From an uncultured Hyphomonas sp. (GTDB lineage Bacteria; Pseudomonadota; Alphaproteobacteria; Caulobacterales; Hyphomonadaceae), in the NCBI RefSeq assembly GCF_963678875.1, contig NZ_OY787456.1, positions 1,054,001 to 1,118,000 of the forward strand: a stretch of DNA of 64,000 nucleotides, in the 5' to 3' direction. Each line of letters starts with the position of its first letter. Positions within the stretch are counted from its first letter, which is position 1. Under the pieces are notes generated by a model. It worked only from the letters and a program-made list of their open reading frames with translations, was not told the DNA's origin and searched no databases. Of this stretch, positions 52,219-60,817 are shown piece by piece. Position numbers and translations under genes: made by a program.

Positions 52219-53166
52219 ATGAGCGACACAAACATCACCCATGCCGGGTTTTGCGCCATCATCGGCGCGCCAAATGCCGGCAAATCCACGCTGACCAATC
52301 TTCTGGTCGGGGCCAAAGTGGCCATCGTCACGCACAAGGTGCAGACGACGCGCTTTCCCGTGCGGGGCGTCGCCCAGACCGATCATACGCAGATCGTGCT
52401 CGTCGACACGCCCGGGATCTTCGCTGCGAAGCGCCGGCTGGACCGCGCTATGGTCAAAGCCGCGTGGAGCGGCGCGGAGGACGCCGATGCCATCGTCCAC
52501 CTCGTTGATGCGGCCTCATGGGTGGCAGACAGGGCCGGCAAGGAAACCGCAGCGCAGAAGCACTCGATTGAGGATGACCGCCGCGTCGTCGAGCAGCTGA
52601 AGACGAGCGGCCGGAAGGCCATTCTGGCGCTCAACAAGATAGATCTGTTCCCGCATGACCAGGTGCTGCCGATCATCGCGGAGCTGAACGAGAGCGGTGC
52701 CTATGAAGAGGTCCACATGATCTCTGCCGAAAACGGTGACGGGGTCGAGAAGCTGGAAGAGGCAATTGCGTCCCGTATGCCGGAAGGGCCTGCGCTCTAT
52801 CCGCCGGACCAGGTGGCCGACCTGCCGATGCGCCTGCTCGCGGCTGAAGTCACTCGCGAAAAGCTGATGCTGCGCCTGCATCAGGAACTGCCTTACCAGT
52901 TGATGGTCGAGACCGAGAGCTGGGAAGAGCGCAAGGATGGTTCGGTCCGCGTGCAGCAAGTGATCGTCGTCGGCCGCGAGAACCATAAATCCATGGTGCT
53001 GGGCAAGGGTGGCCAGACGATCAAGGATATCGGCCGCATGGCGCGGGAGGAGCTCTCGGAAATGCTGGGCCGCAAGGTGCACCTCTTCCTGTTCGTGAAG
53101 GTGGATGAGCGTTGGCAGGAACGGCGCGAAAGCTATCAGGGGCTAGGCCTGGAGTTCGACGTCTGA
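52219..53166 (+). CDS. era: GTPase Era
   Basis: The 315-residue protein. G1 is IGAPNAGKSTLTN, G3 is DTPGIF, G4 is NKIDLF, and the KH domain holds GKGGQTIKDIGRMAREEL. Era binds the 3' end of 16S rRNA during 30S assembly. The extra residues between G3 and G4 (VADRAGKETAAQKHSIED) make this loop longer than in E. coli Era (301 residues). Confidence 0.95.
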   Translation: MSDTNITHAGFCAIIGAPNAGKSTLTNLLVGAKVAIVTHKVQTTRFPVRGVAQTDHTQIVLVDTPGIFAAKRRLDRAMVKAAWSGAEDADAIVHLVDAASWVADRAGKETAAQKHSIEDDRRVVEQLKTSGRKAILALNKIDLFPHDQVLPIIAELNESGAYEEVHMISAENGDGVEKLEEAIASRMPEGPALYPPDQVADLPMRLLAAEVTREKLMLRLHQELPYQLMVETESWEERKDGSVRVQQVIVVGRENHKSMVLGKGGQTIKDIGRMAREELSEMLGRKVHLFLFVKVDERWQERRESYQGLGLEFDV

Positions 53167-53172
53167 GGCGAT

Positions 53173-53898
53173 ATGAACTGGTCCGATGACGGAATTATCC
53201 TTGGTGGACGCCGCTTCGGTGAAGGCGGCCTCATTCTGGATGTCCTGACGCGGAGCCGCGGGCGCCGGTCCGGTCTCGTCTATGGTGGAAACTCCAGACG
53301 CCGGCGCGCGCAATACGAAGCGGGGAACTCCGTCTCCCTGTCCTGGACCGGACGGCTGGAAGACCAGCTTGGCCGGTTCGAAGTCGCCGAAGCCAGCAAG
53401 GAACGCGCATCCCATGTGCTGGACGATGCCAAGGCCCTTGCGGCGGTCTCGGCCATCACGGCCATTCTGCGCATGTCACTGAACGAGGGAGACGTGGCAG
53501 GTTCCGCCATGTTCGAGGCGACGGAAGTCCTGCTGGACCAGATTGAGGCTCGCGAGATCTGGCCGGCGCTCTATGTGCGTTGGGAGCTGGGCTTGCTGTC
53601 CGCGCTCGGCTTTGGACTGGACTTGCAGGAATGTGCGATCAGCGGCGCGAATGATGGCCTGACGCATGTCTCGCCGCGCACGGGGCGGGCTGTTCGCGGG
53701 TCGGAGGCGGAAGACTATGTCACGCGCCTTCTGCGGTTGCCGTCGTTCCTCGTTTCCTCTTCAGCACCGGTCGGCGACATGGATGTCGCCGACGGGCTGA
53801 AGCTGACAGGATACTTCCTGGAATCGCGCGTATTCCACGCGATGAACCGGGCCATGCCGCCGGAACGGGAGCTGCTGGTCAAGCGGTTGGTGGGCTGA
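53173..53898 (+). CDS. recO: DNA repair protein RecO
   Basis: The 241-residue protein helps load RecA on SSB-coated DNA in the RecFOR pathway. The N-terminal OB fold (WSDDGIILGGRRFGEGGLIL, SRGRRSGLVYGGNSRRRRA) and the helical C-terminus (WELGLLSALGFGLDLQECA) match the family. No zinc-finger cysteines are seen, as in many proteobacterial RecO. It is the last gene of the rpoZ-recO run. Confidence 0.93.
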   Translation: MNWSDDGIILGGRRFGEGGLILDVLTRSRGRRSGLVYGGNSRRRRAQYEAGNSVSLSWTGRLEDQLGRFEVAEASKERASHVLDDAKALAAVSAITAILRMSLNEGDVAGSAMFEATEVLLDQIEAREIWPALYVRWELGLLSALGFGLDLQECAISGANDGLTHVSPRTGRAVRGSEAEDYVTRLLRLPSFLVSSSAPVGDMDVADGLKLTGYFLESRVFHAMNRAMPPERELLVKRLVG

Positions 53899-53901
53899 CA
53901 G

Positions 53902-54513
53902 TCAGGCCTTTGCGCTTGGGCGCTCGCTCACCTTGGCGAACCAGGCCGCATAGTTCTTGAATTCCGGATTCACCGGCTGGCCGACAACATTGCCGAAGCC
54001 CTGGAAGCAGAAGAGCAGAATGTCGGCGAGGCCGAACTCATTGCCCGCCACATAGGGCTGGCTAGCCAGCCGCGCATCGAGGAACTGGATCTTGTCCTGC
54101 GCGCAGGCTTTCAGCCCGTCTGCAGCTTCCGGGATGCAGCGCATGCGATCCTTGAACATCGGCAGGCCTTCAGACGACCGGAATCCGGTGCCCATCGGCT
54201 CGACGATGTTGAGGTCCACCCAACGGGTCCAGCGCCGGTTCTGCGCGCGGGCTTCAGCTGTGTCACCCATCAGTTTGTCGCCCGGAAACTTCTCATCGAG
54301 GTATTCGCAGATCGCCGTGATCTCGGTAATGACTGAGCCGTCATCCAGCACAAGGCAGGGTGTCTGGCCGGCGGGATTGGTTTTCAGATAGGGCTCCTGA
54401 CGGTTCAGGCCCTTCTGGATGTCGAGGTCTTCCAGCGGAATTTCGATGCCGCGCTCGGCCATGAACATGCGCACGACATGCGGATTGGGGCCGACTGAAT
54501 TGATGAGTTTCAT
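53902..54513 (-). CDS. Glutathione S-transferase family protein
   Basis: The 203-residue protein starts at the ATG at 54513, after GGGAGGAA. The thioredoxin-fold N-terminal domain (KLINSVGPNPHVVRMFMAERG, then NPAGQTPCLVLDDGSVITE with the glutathione-binding ES/T pair) is followed by an all-alpha C-terminal domain (VAGNEFGLADILLFCF). It probably conjugates or reduces electrophiles with glutathione; substrate unknown. The stop lies close to that of recO, with which it is convergent. Confidence 0.88.
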   Translation of the reverse strand: MKLINSVGPNPHVVRMFMAERGIEIPLEDLDIQKGLNRQEPYLKTNPAGQTPCLVLDDGSVITEITAICEYLDEKFPGDKLMGDTAEARAQNRRWTRWVDLNIVEPMGTGFRSSEGLPMFKDRMRCIPEAADGLKACAQDKIQFLDARLASQPYVAGNEFGLADILLFCFQGFGNVVGQPVNPEFKNYAAWFAKVSERPSAKA

Positions 54514-54637
54514 TTGCTTCCTCCCAGGAACTGCTGCTCGTCGCCTGCGAGCCTTCCACATTCATAATCAGTTCAGACGGCGCCGTCATATGTGACGTCG
54601 GGGTAGATGGGCGTTTGCTTCCAGGAGGCTGATGCCA

Positions 54638-54826
54638 ATGAAAAATTCGATGATCCTCGCCGGAGTATTGCTCGCGGCGAGCCTGACTGGCTGTATCGCC
54701 GTCACCGGTGTGCATGACGAGGATGCCGTGCGGGCCAATACCGATCTCGCGATCCGCGTCTGCGGTGGCGAGTCGAATGTCAAAAAGGTGACCGAGGACG
54801 GTTACCGCTGCAAGACGAACCCGTAA
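54638..54826 (+). CDS. Small lipoprotein
   Basis: About 62 residues. The ATG at 54638 has AGGAGG 9 bases upstream; the ATG at 54632 is too close to that site. The lipobox LTGC gives a mature peptide of about 43 residues with two further cysteines (VCGGES, RCKTNP). Family unknown. It is convergent with the extensin-like gene, only 3 bases apart. Confidence 0.65.
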   Translation: MKNSMILAGVLLAASLTGCIAVTGVHDEDAVRANTDLAIRVCGGESNVKKVTEDGYRCKTNP

Positions 54827-54829
54827 TCA

Positions 54830-55513
54830 TCACTTACAGGCGCTGCCGGGACCCATATCCATGTGGAGATGGTCCCGGTGCGCCGCGTTGTATTCCGGCC
54901 CGAGCGTCACCGAGAACAGGTCACACGCGCCGGAATGCACCTTTTTGAGGAACTTCGCTTCCTTTCCGCCTTTTCCCCAGAATGTTTTCACATCGATCAG
55001 GCGCCCGTCTTCCAGCCGGAAACCCGAAATATCGATCGCATTGCCGCGCGCATGCTGTGACAGTCGCCCCGACCCGGCGATATTGCGGCAGGCAAAGCTG
55101 CCATAGGTCTCGATCCGGGCGATGGGCGAACCGAGGATATCCACAGCCGCGGGCCGGGCGACATGACGCTCCCAGACATAGAGCGCGGCGGCCTCGCCGC
55201 AGGTCATGCGCAGCGTGGCGGAATAGGGCGTCAACGTCCGGTCTAGTGTCAGTCCGTTGTAAAGGCCGCACTTTTCGTCTTTTTGGGAGTCGTCCAGCGG
55301 CGTATAGAGCACGCCCGCCGTGTCGAGGGCAGGGAAACAGACCTGCGGATGTTTTGCTGCCCGGGCCAGCTGGTGGCCGGTGCCGAAGCCCGGCCGGTCT
55401 GTCAGGTCTACTGGCGCAAACGGGTTGTGCCGGGGCGGCGCCGACATCAGGAACAGCGCTACGCACAGGGCGGGCACTGCCAGCAGGATGAGCCAGGCGC
55501 GTAAGTGAGGCAT
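54830..55513 (-). CDS. Extensin-like family protein, exported
   Basis: The 227-residue protein has an N-terminal signal or anchor (LILLAVPALCVALFLMSA). The extensin-like C-terminal domain is a metal-binding peptidase-like fold: RNIAGSGRLSQHARGNAIDI and HRDHLHMDMG contain the His/Asp ligands expected of a LAS-type (D-Ala-D-Ala metallopeptidase-like) site. Six cysteines may form disulfides. A cell-wall role is inferred. It is divergent from parC. Confidence 0.85.
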   Translation of the reverse strand: MPHLRAWLILLAVPALCVALFLMSAPPRHNPFAPVDLTDRPGFGTGHQLARAAKHPQVCFPALDTAGVLYTPLDDSQKDEKCGLYNGLTLDRTLTPYSATLRMTCGEAAALYVWERHVARPAAVDILGSPIARIETYGSFACRNIAGSGRLSQHARGNAIDISGFRLEDGRLIDVKTFWGKGGKEAKFLKKVHSGACDLFSVTLGPEYNAAHRDHLHMDMGPGSACK

Positions 55514-55643
55514 CTGCAGTCAGTACCTATAGGGTTCCTTAACCAAAGGGCTATTTCTGTTAACTTACGAGCGTTCGCGACTCGCAGGCGATTCTGCCCG
55601 CGGACCTGCACCAGAATGTGGCACGAGCTGAGAAGGGATCAGA

Positions 55644-57878
55644 ATGTCCGACATCAGGGATGGCGAACCGGAAGACCGGATCATCAACGAACCCATGAGC
55701 GAGGCGCTGTCGAAGCGTTACCTTGCCTATGCGCTCTCGACGATCACGGCGAGGGCCCTGCCGGATGTGCGCGACGGCCTGAAGCCCGTGCAGCGCCGCA
55801 TCCTGTACGGCATGCGCGTGCTGCGGCTGGATCCGGAAGGCGGCTATCGCAAGTGCGCCAAGATCGTCGGCGACGTGATGGGTAACTTCCACCCGCATGG
55901 CGACAGCTCGATCTATGACACGCTGGTGCGCCTGGCGCAGGACTTCACTGTCCGCTACCCGCTGGTCGACGGCCAGGGGAATTTCGGTAACATCGACGGC
56001 GACAGTGCCGCTGCCTATCGTTACACCGAAGCGCGGATGACCGTGGCAGCCGAGCTGCTGCTGGATGGCCTCAATGAAGACGCCGTCGACTTCCGCGCCA
56101 ATTATGCCGAGAACGACGAAGAACCGGTGGTGCTTCCTGCGGGTTTCCCGAACCTGCTGGCCAATGGCGCGAGCGGCATTGCCGTCGGCATGGCGACCTC
56201 GATCCCGCCGCACAATGCGGCCGAGGTGATCGACGCGGCGCGCCTGCTGATCGAGAAGCCGAAGGCGACGACCGCCGAGCTGATGGACTTCGTGAAGGGG
56301 CCGGACTTCCCGACCGGCGGCATCATCGTCGAGCCTTACGAGTCGATGCTGGATGCCTATGAGACCGGGCGCGGCAGTTTCCGCATGCGCGCGCGCTGGG
56401 AAACCGAAGACACGGGCCGGGGCACCTACCAGATCGTCGTCACCGAGATTCCGTACCAGGTGCAGAAATCGCGCCTGCTGGAGAAGCTGGGCGAACTGAT
56501 CGAAGCGAAGAAAGTCCCGCTGCTGGATGATGTCCGCGACGAGTCCGCCGAAGATGTGCGTCTTGTCCTGGTGCCGCGCTCCAAGACCATCGAGCCGGAT
56601 GTGCTGATGGAAAGCCTGTTCAAGGTCTGCGATCTTGAAACGCGCTTCAGCCTCAACATGAATGTGCTGCACAAGGGCGCGCCGCAGGTCATGGGCCTGA
56701 AGGATGTGCTGCAGGCCTATCTGGACCACCGCCGCGAAGTCGTGGTGCGCCGGGCCGAGCACCGCCTCGACAAGATCGAGAAGCGCCTGCACCTGCTCGA
56801 CGGCTACCTGAAGGCCTTCCTCAATATCGATGAGGTCATCCGCATCATCCGGACCGAGGACGAGCCGAAGCCCGTCCTGATGGAAGCGTTCAGCCTGACG
56901 GATGTGCAGGCTGAAGCGATCCTCAATCTCCGCCTGCGTGCCTTGCGCAAGCTGGAAGAAATGGAAATCCGCGGTGAGCACAAGAAGCTGACCGAGGAGC
57001 GTGAGCAACTGGTTCAGCTGCTCGGCTCCACGCGCCGCCAGTGGACGAAAGTGTCCAAGGAACTGAAAGCCGCCCGTGATGCCTTTGATCCGGACTCGGA
57101 GCTTGGCCGGCGCCGCGCCAGCTTCTCCGACGTCAAGGAAGTGGATCTCGCTGCTGCGCTTGAGGCTTCCAAGCCGAAGGAGCCGGTCACGGTCGTCCTG
57201 TCGCAACAAGGCTGGATCCGCGGTATGAAAGGCCACGGCCTTGATACAAGCTCGGTCAAGTTCAAGGACGGGGACGAGCTCTATCTCGTCGAGGAAGTGA
57301 TGAGCACGGACAAGCTCATTCTCATGTCGTCCGACGGACGTTCCTTCACCATGGCGGCCGACAGGCTGCCGGGCGGGCGCGGCCACGGGGAGCCGATCCG
57401 CCTGACGATCGATCTGGAAGACAGCGTCGACATCGTCGCGATGTTCCGGTTCGAGCCGGACCGGAAACGCGTCATGGCCTCCTCCACGGGTTACGGCTTC
57501 GTCGTCGACGAGAAGGAACTGGAGTCCAACCGCAAGGCCGGCAAGTCTGCCGTGAACACAGGCAAGGGCCAACTGGTCTGCTGTCCGGTGGTCGAGGGCG
57601 ACATGATCGCCGTCGTCGGCACGAATAAGAAGATGCTGATCTTCCCGCTGTCCGAACTGCCGGAAATGGCGCGCGGCAAAGGCAACAAGTTGCAGTCCTA
57701 TAGCGGCAAGGCCGAGCTGAAAGACCTGATCACCTTCGACAAGCGCGACGGCCTGATCGTCATGACCGGCGACCGCCACCGCGCCTTCCCGGAATGGAAA
57801 GACTGGAAAGGCCAGCGTGCCCAGGCCGGCAAGGTCGTCCCGAAAGGCTTCCCGAGAAGCGGGACGTTTACGGGATAA
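55644..57878 (+). CDS. parC: DNA topoisomerase IV subunit A
   Basis: The 744-residue subunit breaks and rejoins DNA to decatenate chromosomes. The N-terminus MSEALSKRYLAYALSTITAR and the catalytic tyrosine region AAYRYTEARMT are diagnostic; the quinolone-resistance segment HPHGDSSIYDTLVRLAQ is wild-type-like. The C-terminal beta-pinwheel begins about residue 500. It is called ParC rather than GyrA from the N-terminus and length. GAAGGGA precedes the ATG. Upstream are TTAACC, GTTAAC and a GANTC (55579-55583). Confidence 0.93.
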   Translation: MSDIRDGEPEDRIINEPMSEALSKRYLAYALSTITARALPDVRDGLKPVQRRILYGMRVLRLDPEGGYRKCAKIVGDVMGNFHPHGDSSIYDTLVRLAQDFTVRYPLVDGQGNFGNIDGDSAAAYRYTEARMTVAAELLLDGLNEDAVDFRANYAENDEEPVVLPAGFPNLLANGASGIAVGMATSIPPHNAAEVIDAARLLIEKPKATTAELMDFVKGPDFPTGGIIVEPYESMLDAYETGRGSFRMRARWETEDTGRGTYQIVVTEIPYQVQKSRLLEKLGELIEAKKVPLLDDVRDESAEDVRLVLVPRSKTIEPDVLMESLFKVCDLETRFSLNMNVLHKGAPQVMGLKDVLQAYLDHRREVVVRRAEHRLDKIEKRLHLLDGYLKAFLNIDEVIRIIRTEDEPKPVLMEAFSLTDVQAEAILNLRLRALRKLEEMEIRGEHKKLTEEREQLVQLLGSTRRQWTKVSKELKAARDAFDPDSELGRRRASFSDVKEVDLAAALEASKPKEPVTVVLSQQGWIRGMKGHGLDTSSVKFKDGDELYLVEEVMSTDKLILMSSDGRSFTMAADRLPGGRGHGEPIRLTIDLEDSVDIVAMFRFEPDRKRVMASSTGYGFVVDEKELESNRKAGKSAVNTGKGQLVCCPVVEGDMIAVVGTNKKMLIFPLSELPEMARGKGNKLQSYSGKAELKDLITFDKRDGLIVMTGDRHRAFPEWKDWKGQRAQAGKVVPKGFPRSGTFTG

Positions 57879-57885
57879 TCGAGAG

Positions 57886-57913
57886 CGCCCGGCCAGACAG
57901 CCGGGCGTTTTTT
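57886..57913 (+). terminator. Rho-independent terminator, parC / sirtuin
   Basis: Stem CGCCCGG (57886-57892), loop CCAGACAG, CCGGGCG (57901-57907), then six T. Placed between the convergent parC and sirtuin genes. Confidence 0.88.
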
Positions 57914-57921
57914 CATTCCGT

Positions 57922-58671
57922 TCAGTAAACCCGCGCGACCGTCTGCTTCATGAGTGGACCGATTTCCGTATGCAGAACAAGGTCGGCATAGGAGTCGTGG
58001 TCGGTTTCCTCGCGGTTGACGATGACCACTGTGGCACCGGTCCGCTTGGCGATCACCGGGAGTTCGGCGGCCGGGTAGACGACCAGCGATGAGCCGAGCA
58101 CGATAAACAGATCGCTCAGCGCGGCTTCTTCCATGGCGCGGTTCATCTCGTCTTCCGGCATGGCCTGGCCAAAGGAGATGACGGCGGTCTTCACGAGGCC
58201 TGTACAAAAGACGCACGTAATGTCTTCGCCCGTTTCCCAGCGCGGTTTCAGGTCTTCCAGTTCATAGCGTTTGCAGCACTGCAGGCAGCGGGCATAGCTG
58301 GCATTGCCGTGCACTTCGATCACCCGGTCGTCCGCCACGCCGGAGGCCTGATGGAGGTTGTCGACATTCTGGGTGATGACGCTGGAAACCTTGCCCATTT
58401 TCACGAGGTCGGCGACGGCGTAATGGCCATCATTCGGCTTTGCCCCGGTCCAGCCGGCGGGATTGTTGAACACCCGGTTCCAGGCTTCCGTGCGCTGGTC
58501 GCGTGAGCTGACGAAGTCCTGGAAGTAGATCGGCTTCATCTTGCTCCACACACCGCCCGGACTGCGGAAATCGGGAATGCCGCTTTCAGTTGAGATGCCT
58601 GCGCCGGTAAAAACCACGGCGCGGCGGCATTGCGAGATCAGGCTTGCGAGAGCTTCGGGTGCGTCAGTCAT
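57922..58671 (-). CDS. cobB: Sir2-family NAD-dependent protein deacylase
   Basis: About 249 residues from the ATG at 58671. Motifs in order: VVFTGAGISTESGIPDFRSP (NAD binding), ITQNVDNLHQASG, catalytic His in VIEVHGNAS, four zinc cysteines (RCLQCCKR and CVFCTG), and LGSSLVVYPAAELP. It removes acetyl or other acyl groups from lysines using NAD. An alternative in-frame start further upstream lacks a family-like N-terminus. Confidence 0.92.
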   Translation of the reverse strand: MTDAPEALASLISQCRRAVVFTGAGISTESGIPDFRSPGGVWSKMKPIYFQDFVSSRDQRTEAWNRVFNNPAGWTGAKPNDGHYAVADLVKMGKVSSVITQNVDNLHQASGVADDRVIEVHGNASYARCLQCCKRYELEDLKPRWETGEDITCVFCTGLVKTAVISFGQAMPEDEMNRAMEEAALSDLFIVLGSSLVVYPAAELPVIAKRTGATVVIVNREETDHDSYADLVLHTEIGPLMKQTVARVY

Positions 58672-58703
58672 TGCCTTAATGCTACACGAATTTCCGGCGT
58701 GCG

Positions 58704-59150
58704 CTACTTGTACATGCCGTCGCGCAGATTGATGCCGTGCTCGACCCAGGCTTTCATCGCGCTCAGCATCTGCGACCAGCCCATGCAATTGCCATACGAT
58801 TTGCCGAAGCCCTGCTCGGTCGACGGCCAGCCCTCTTCAGCGATCGACACGATGGTGCGCCCATCGCCAGTCGGCTCGAAGCGGATCGTAACCGTCGTAT
58901 CCCCACCGTCGCCATCGTCCCATTTGAAGACCACCCGTTTGTCTTTCTCGACTTCAATGACCTTGACCGGGAAGGCACCGGGAAAGTCATGAAAATCCCA
59001 CATGACCGTGGCGCCTTCTTCGATGCGGCCCTTCGCGCCGCCGGTCGTGAAATAGCGCGACAGGGTGTCCGGGTTTACGAAGGCTTCGAAGACTTCGGGC
59101 ACCGGCCGGCTTATGCGGCCGCTCACTTCGAACTTGGGTTTGATGTCCAT
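58704..59150 (-). CDS. SRPBCC/AHSA1-family protein
   Basis: The 148-residue protein starts at ATG 59150, with AAGGAGA upstream. It has the AHSA1 helix-grip fold: RISRPVPEVFEAFVNPDTLSR and the C-terminal helix GWSQMLSAMKAWVEHG. Such domains bind hydrophobic ligands. It is divergent from an ArsR regulator and shares a palindromic control site with it; ArsR/AHSA1 pairs are common in proteobacteria. Ligand unknown. Confidence 0.88.
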   Translation of the reverse strand: MDIKPKFEVSGRISRPVPEVFEAFVNPDTLSRYFTTGGAKGRIEEGATVMWDFHDFPGAFPVKVIEVEKDKRVVFKWDDGDGGDTTVTIRFEPTGDGRTIVSIAEEGWPSTEQGFGKSYGNCMGWSQMLSAMKAWVEHGINLRDGMYK

Positions 59151-59181
59151 CGCCGTATCTCCTTGCCTTCCGGCCAATCAT

Positions 59182-59197
59182 GTTATAAATATATAAC
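59182..59197. promoter_or_regulatory. ArsR-type operator palindrome
   Basis: GTTATAAATATATAAC, perfect 6-bp arms GTTATA/TATAAC with centre AATA. It ends at the base before the ArsR GTG start and lies 31 bases before the AHSA1 start, where it would block both promoters. Confidence 0.65.
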
Positions 59198-59560
59198 GTG
59201 TCAAGCGAAACCAACGACGACCTCATCTTCAAGGCGCTGGCGGCGCCGGTAAGGCGGCAGATTCTTGACGCGCTACGGGACAATCCACAGACAACGGGCG
59301 AACTGTGCGCCCGGTTTGCGGACCTCAACCGATGCACGGTGATGCAACATCTTGGCGTGCTGGAAGAGGCTGATCTCGTGCTGGTCCGCCGGGTGGGCCG
59401 GGTGCGATGGAACTATCTGAACGCCATCCCGATCAAGCGCATACATGATCGCTGGATCGGCCCCTATGCCGCCCGGGCGGTGGACATGCTCGACGAACTG
59501 AAGTGTCAGCTTGAAACGGACGCCGCGCCCGCCGCTCAACCTGCACCTTCGACAGGCTGA
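59198..59560 (+). CDS. ArsR-family transcriptional regulator
   Basis: The 120-residue winged helix protein: LIFKALAAPVRRQILDALRD, TTGELCARF, then CTVMQHLGVLEEADLVLVRR as the recognition helix and wing. No CxC metal site is present. The GTG start directly abuts the operator and there is no ribosome site, so a leaderless transcript is likely. It is paired with the divergent AHSA1 gene. Its end overlaps the convergent permease gene by 25 bases. Confidence 0.87.
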   Translation: MSSETNDDLIFKALAAPVRRQILDALRDNPQTTGELCARFADLNRCTVMQHLGVLEEADLVLVRRVGRVRWNYLNAIPIKRIHDRWIGPYAARAVDMLDELKCQLETDAAPAAQPAPSTG

Positions 59561-60741
59561 CCGAAGAACAGCACCGCCAATGCAAGCAGGCCGAATGCGG
59601 CGAAGGCCATGCCACGGATCGGTGCCTTCGCCTCCCGGAAGGCGCCGACTGCCGCGATCCCGCACTGCAGGGCGTAATAATAGGCGAAAGCCTTCGAGGC
59701 GAAGCTGATGATCTGGAAGACATGTGAAAACCAGGTGAGGCCGAGGCCGATCAGTACGAGGATCAGGTAAGCCAGACGCGGCGAGACCCGGCCGCCGGAC
59801 AATTCTTCTACGAGGCCGCCTGCGCCGCTGGTGTCGGCGATCGCCGCGCTGAACTGCGCCGACAAGGCCGCGACGATCAGCATGGCGGGCAGAATAGCCG
59901 AGACGACTTTCATCATGTCCACAATCGCCGTTTCCGTCAGAGGCACCGTCCCGGCATCGAAGGCGTAGGTCAGCAGCACAACATAAGCCATGTAGATCGC
60001 GGTCGCGAGCCACTGGGAATACCGCATCGAACAGATCCGCATGTCCGGCTTGTATTCACTGCCAAGATACCGGGATGTTTCGAAGCCCTGCACGGTGATG
60101 ATCAGGCCGAAAGCGAGGGCGATGCCCGTCCAGCCGGTTTCCGCTGGCGCTGCAAAAGTGAGTTCGGACTGCTCCGCCTGCGTGAAGAAATAGACGCTGA
60201 GCCCGGCCAGCAGGCCAGCGATTATGGCGAGCTTCAGGCTGACGGAGACCTGCTCCATCTTCTCCATCGCCGAGAAGCCGCGCAGCCAGCCGACCGCCAG
60301 GATCAGAAGCAGCACCGCGCTGGTGACGGCCTTGCCCATGGCGGGCGAGTTGAATGTCGTCATCTTCACGGCAAAGGCGCCGAAGAGGTTCAGGTAGTAG
60401 GCGACCGAGATGCAGTAGGCGAACGACAGCGCCCAGGAGGCGAAATATTCGGTCCGCCGTTCGGGCGCAGTCCGGTTCGGCTTCTGCGCCAGGTTTGCGA
60501 TATTGAACCGGATTGCCGCGCCGAACGCATAAGCGGCGAGGCACAGGAACAGCATCACCAGGGGCGCATACTTGCCGTAGGAATGCGACAGGATCGGCCC
60601 GAGGACGAGGAAGCCGCTGCCGATGATGGAGGCGAGCGGCGTGACCGTAGCGCGCCAGGCGGTGGCTTTCCGGACGCGCGGCAGCATCAGGCCGACCAGC
60701 AGGCCGAGGGTCATGAGGCTGATGAAAATGTCTTGCAGCAA
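59536..60741 (-). CDS. APC-type membrane permease
   Basis: The 401-residue protein has about ten to eleven hydrophobic segments. Early residues IIGSGFLVLGPILSH resemble the glycine-rich first helix of amino acid-polyamine-organocation transporters, and ALAFGLIITVQGFETSRYLG resembles their helix 6. Transport of an amino acid or similar solute is inferred; the substrate cannot be read. The frame begins at a TTG (60741) with AAGGA somewhat far upstream; an ATG ten codons in is the alternative. Confidence 0.75.
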   Translation of the reverse strand: MLQDIFISLMTLGLLVGLMLPRVRKATAWRATVTPLASIIGSGFLVLGPILSHSYGKYAPLVMLFLCLAAYAFGAAIRFNIANLAQKPNRTAPERRTEYFASWALSFAYCISVAYYLNLFGAFAVKMTTFNSPAMGKAVTSAVLLLILAVGWLRGFSAMEKMEQVSVSLKLAIIAGLLAGLSVYFFTQAEQSELTFAAPAETGWTGIALAFGLIITVQGFETSRYLGSEYKPDMRICSMRYSQWLATAIYMAYVVLLTYAFDAGTVPLTETAIVDMMKVVSAILPAMLIVAALSAQFSAAIADTSGAGGLVEELSGGRVSPRLAYLILVLIGLGLTWFSHVFQIISFASKAFAYYYALQCGIAAVGAFREAKAPIRGMAFAAFGLLALAVLFFGQPVEGAG

Positions 60742-60817
60742 ACCGGCCGGGTTCCTTCCATCTCCGCAACAGAATGGATCAGACTGCGCCGCGTTCCGTT
60801 TACGCCGGCTTGCCGGA

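Noticed and set aside
55560..57779. Long open frame of about 739 codons on the minus strand
   Set aside because: Antisense to parC, which has all catalytic motifs; the translated product has no recognisable motif.
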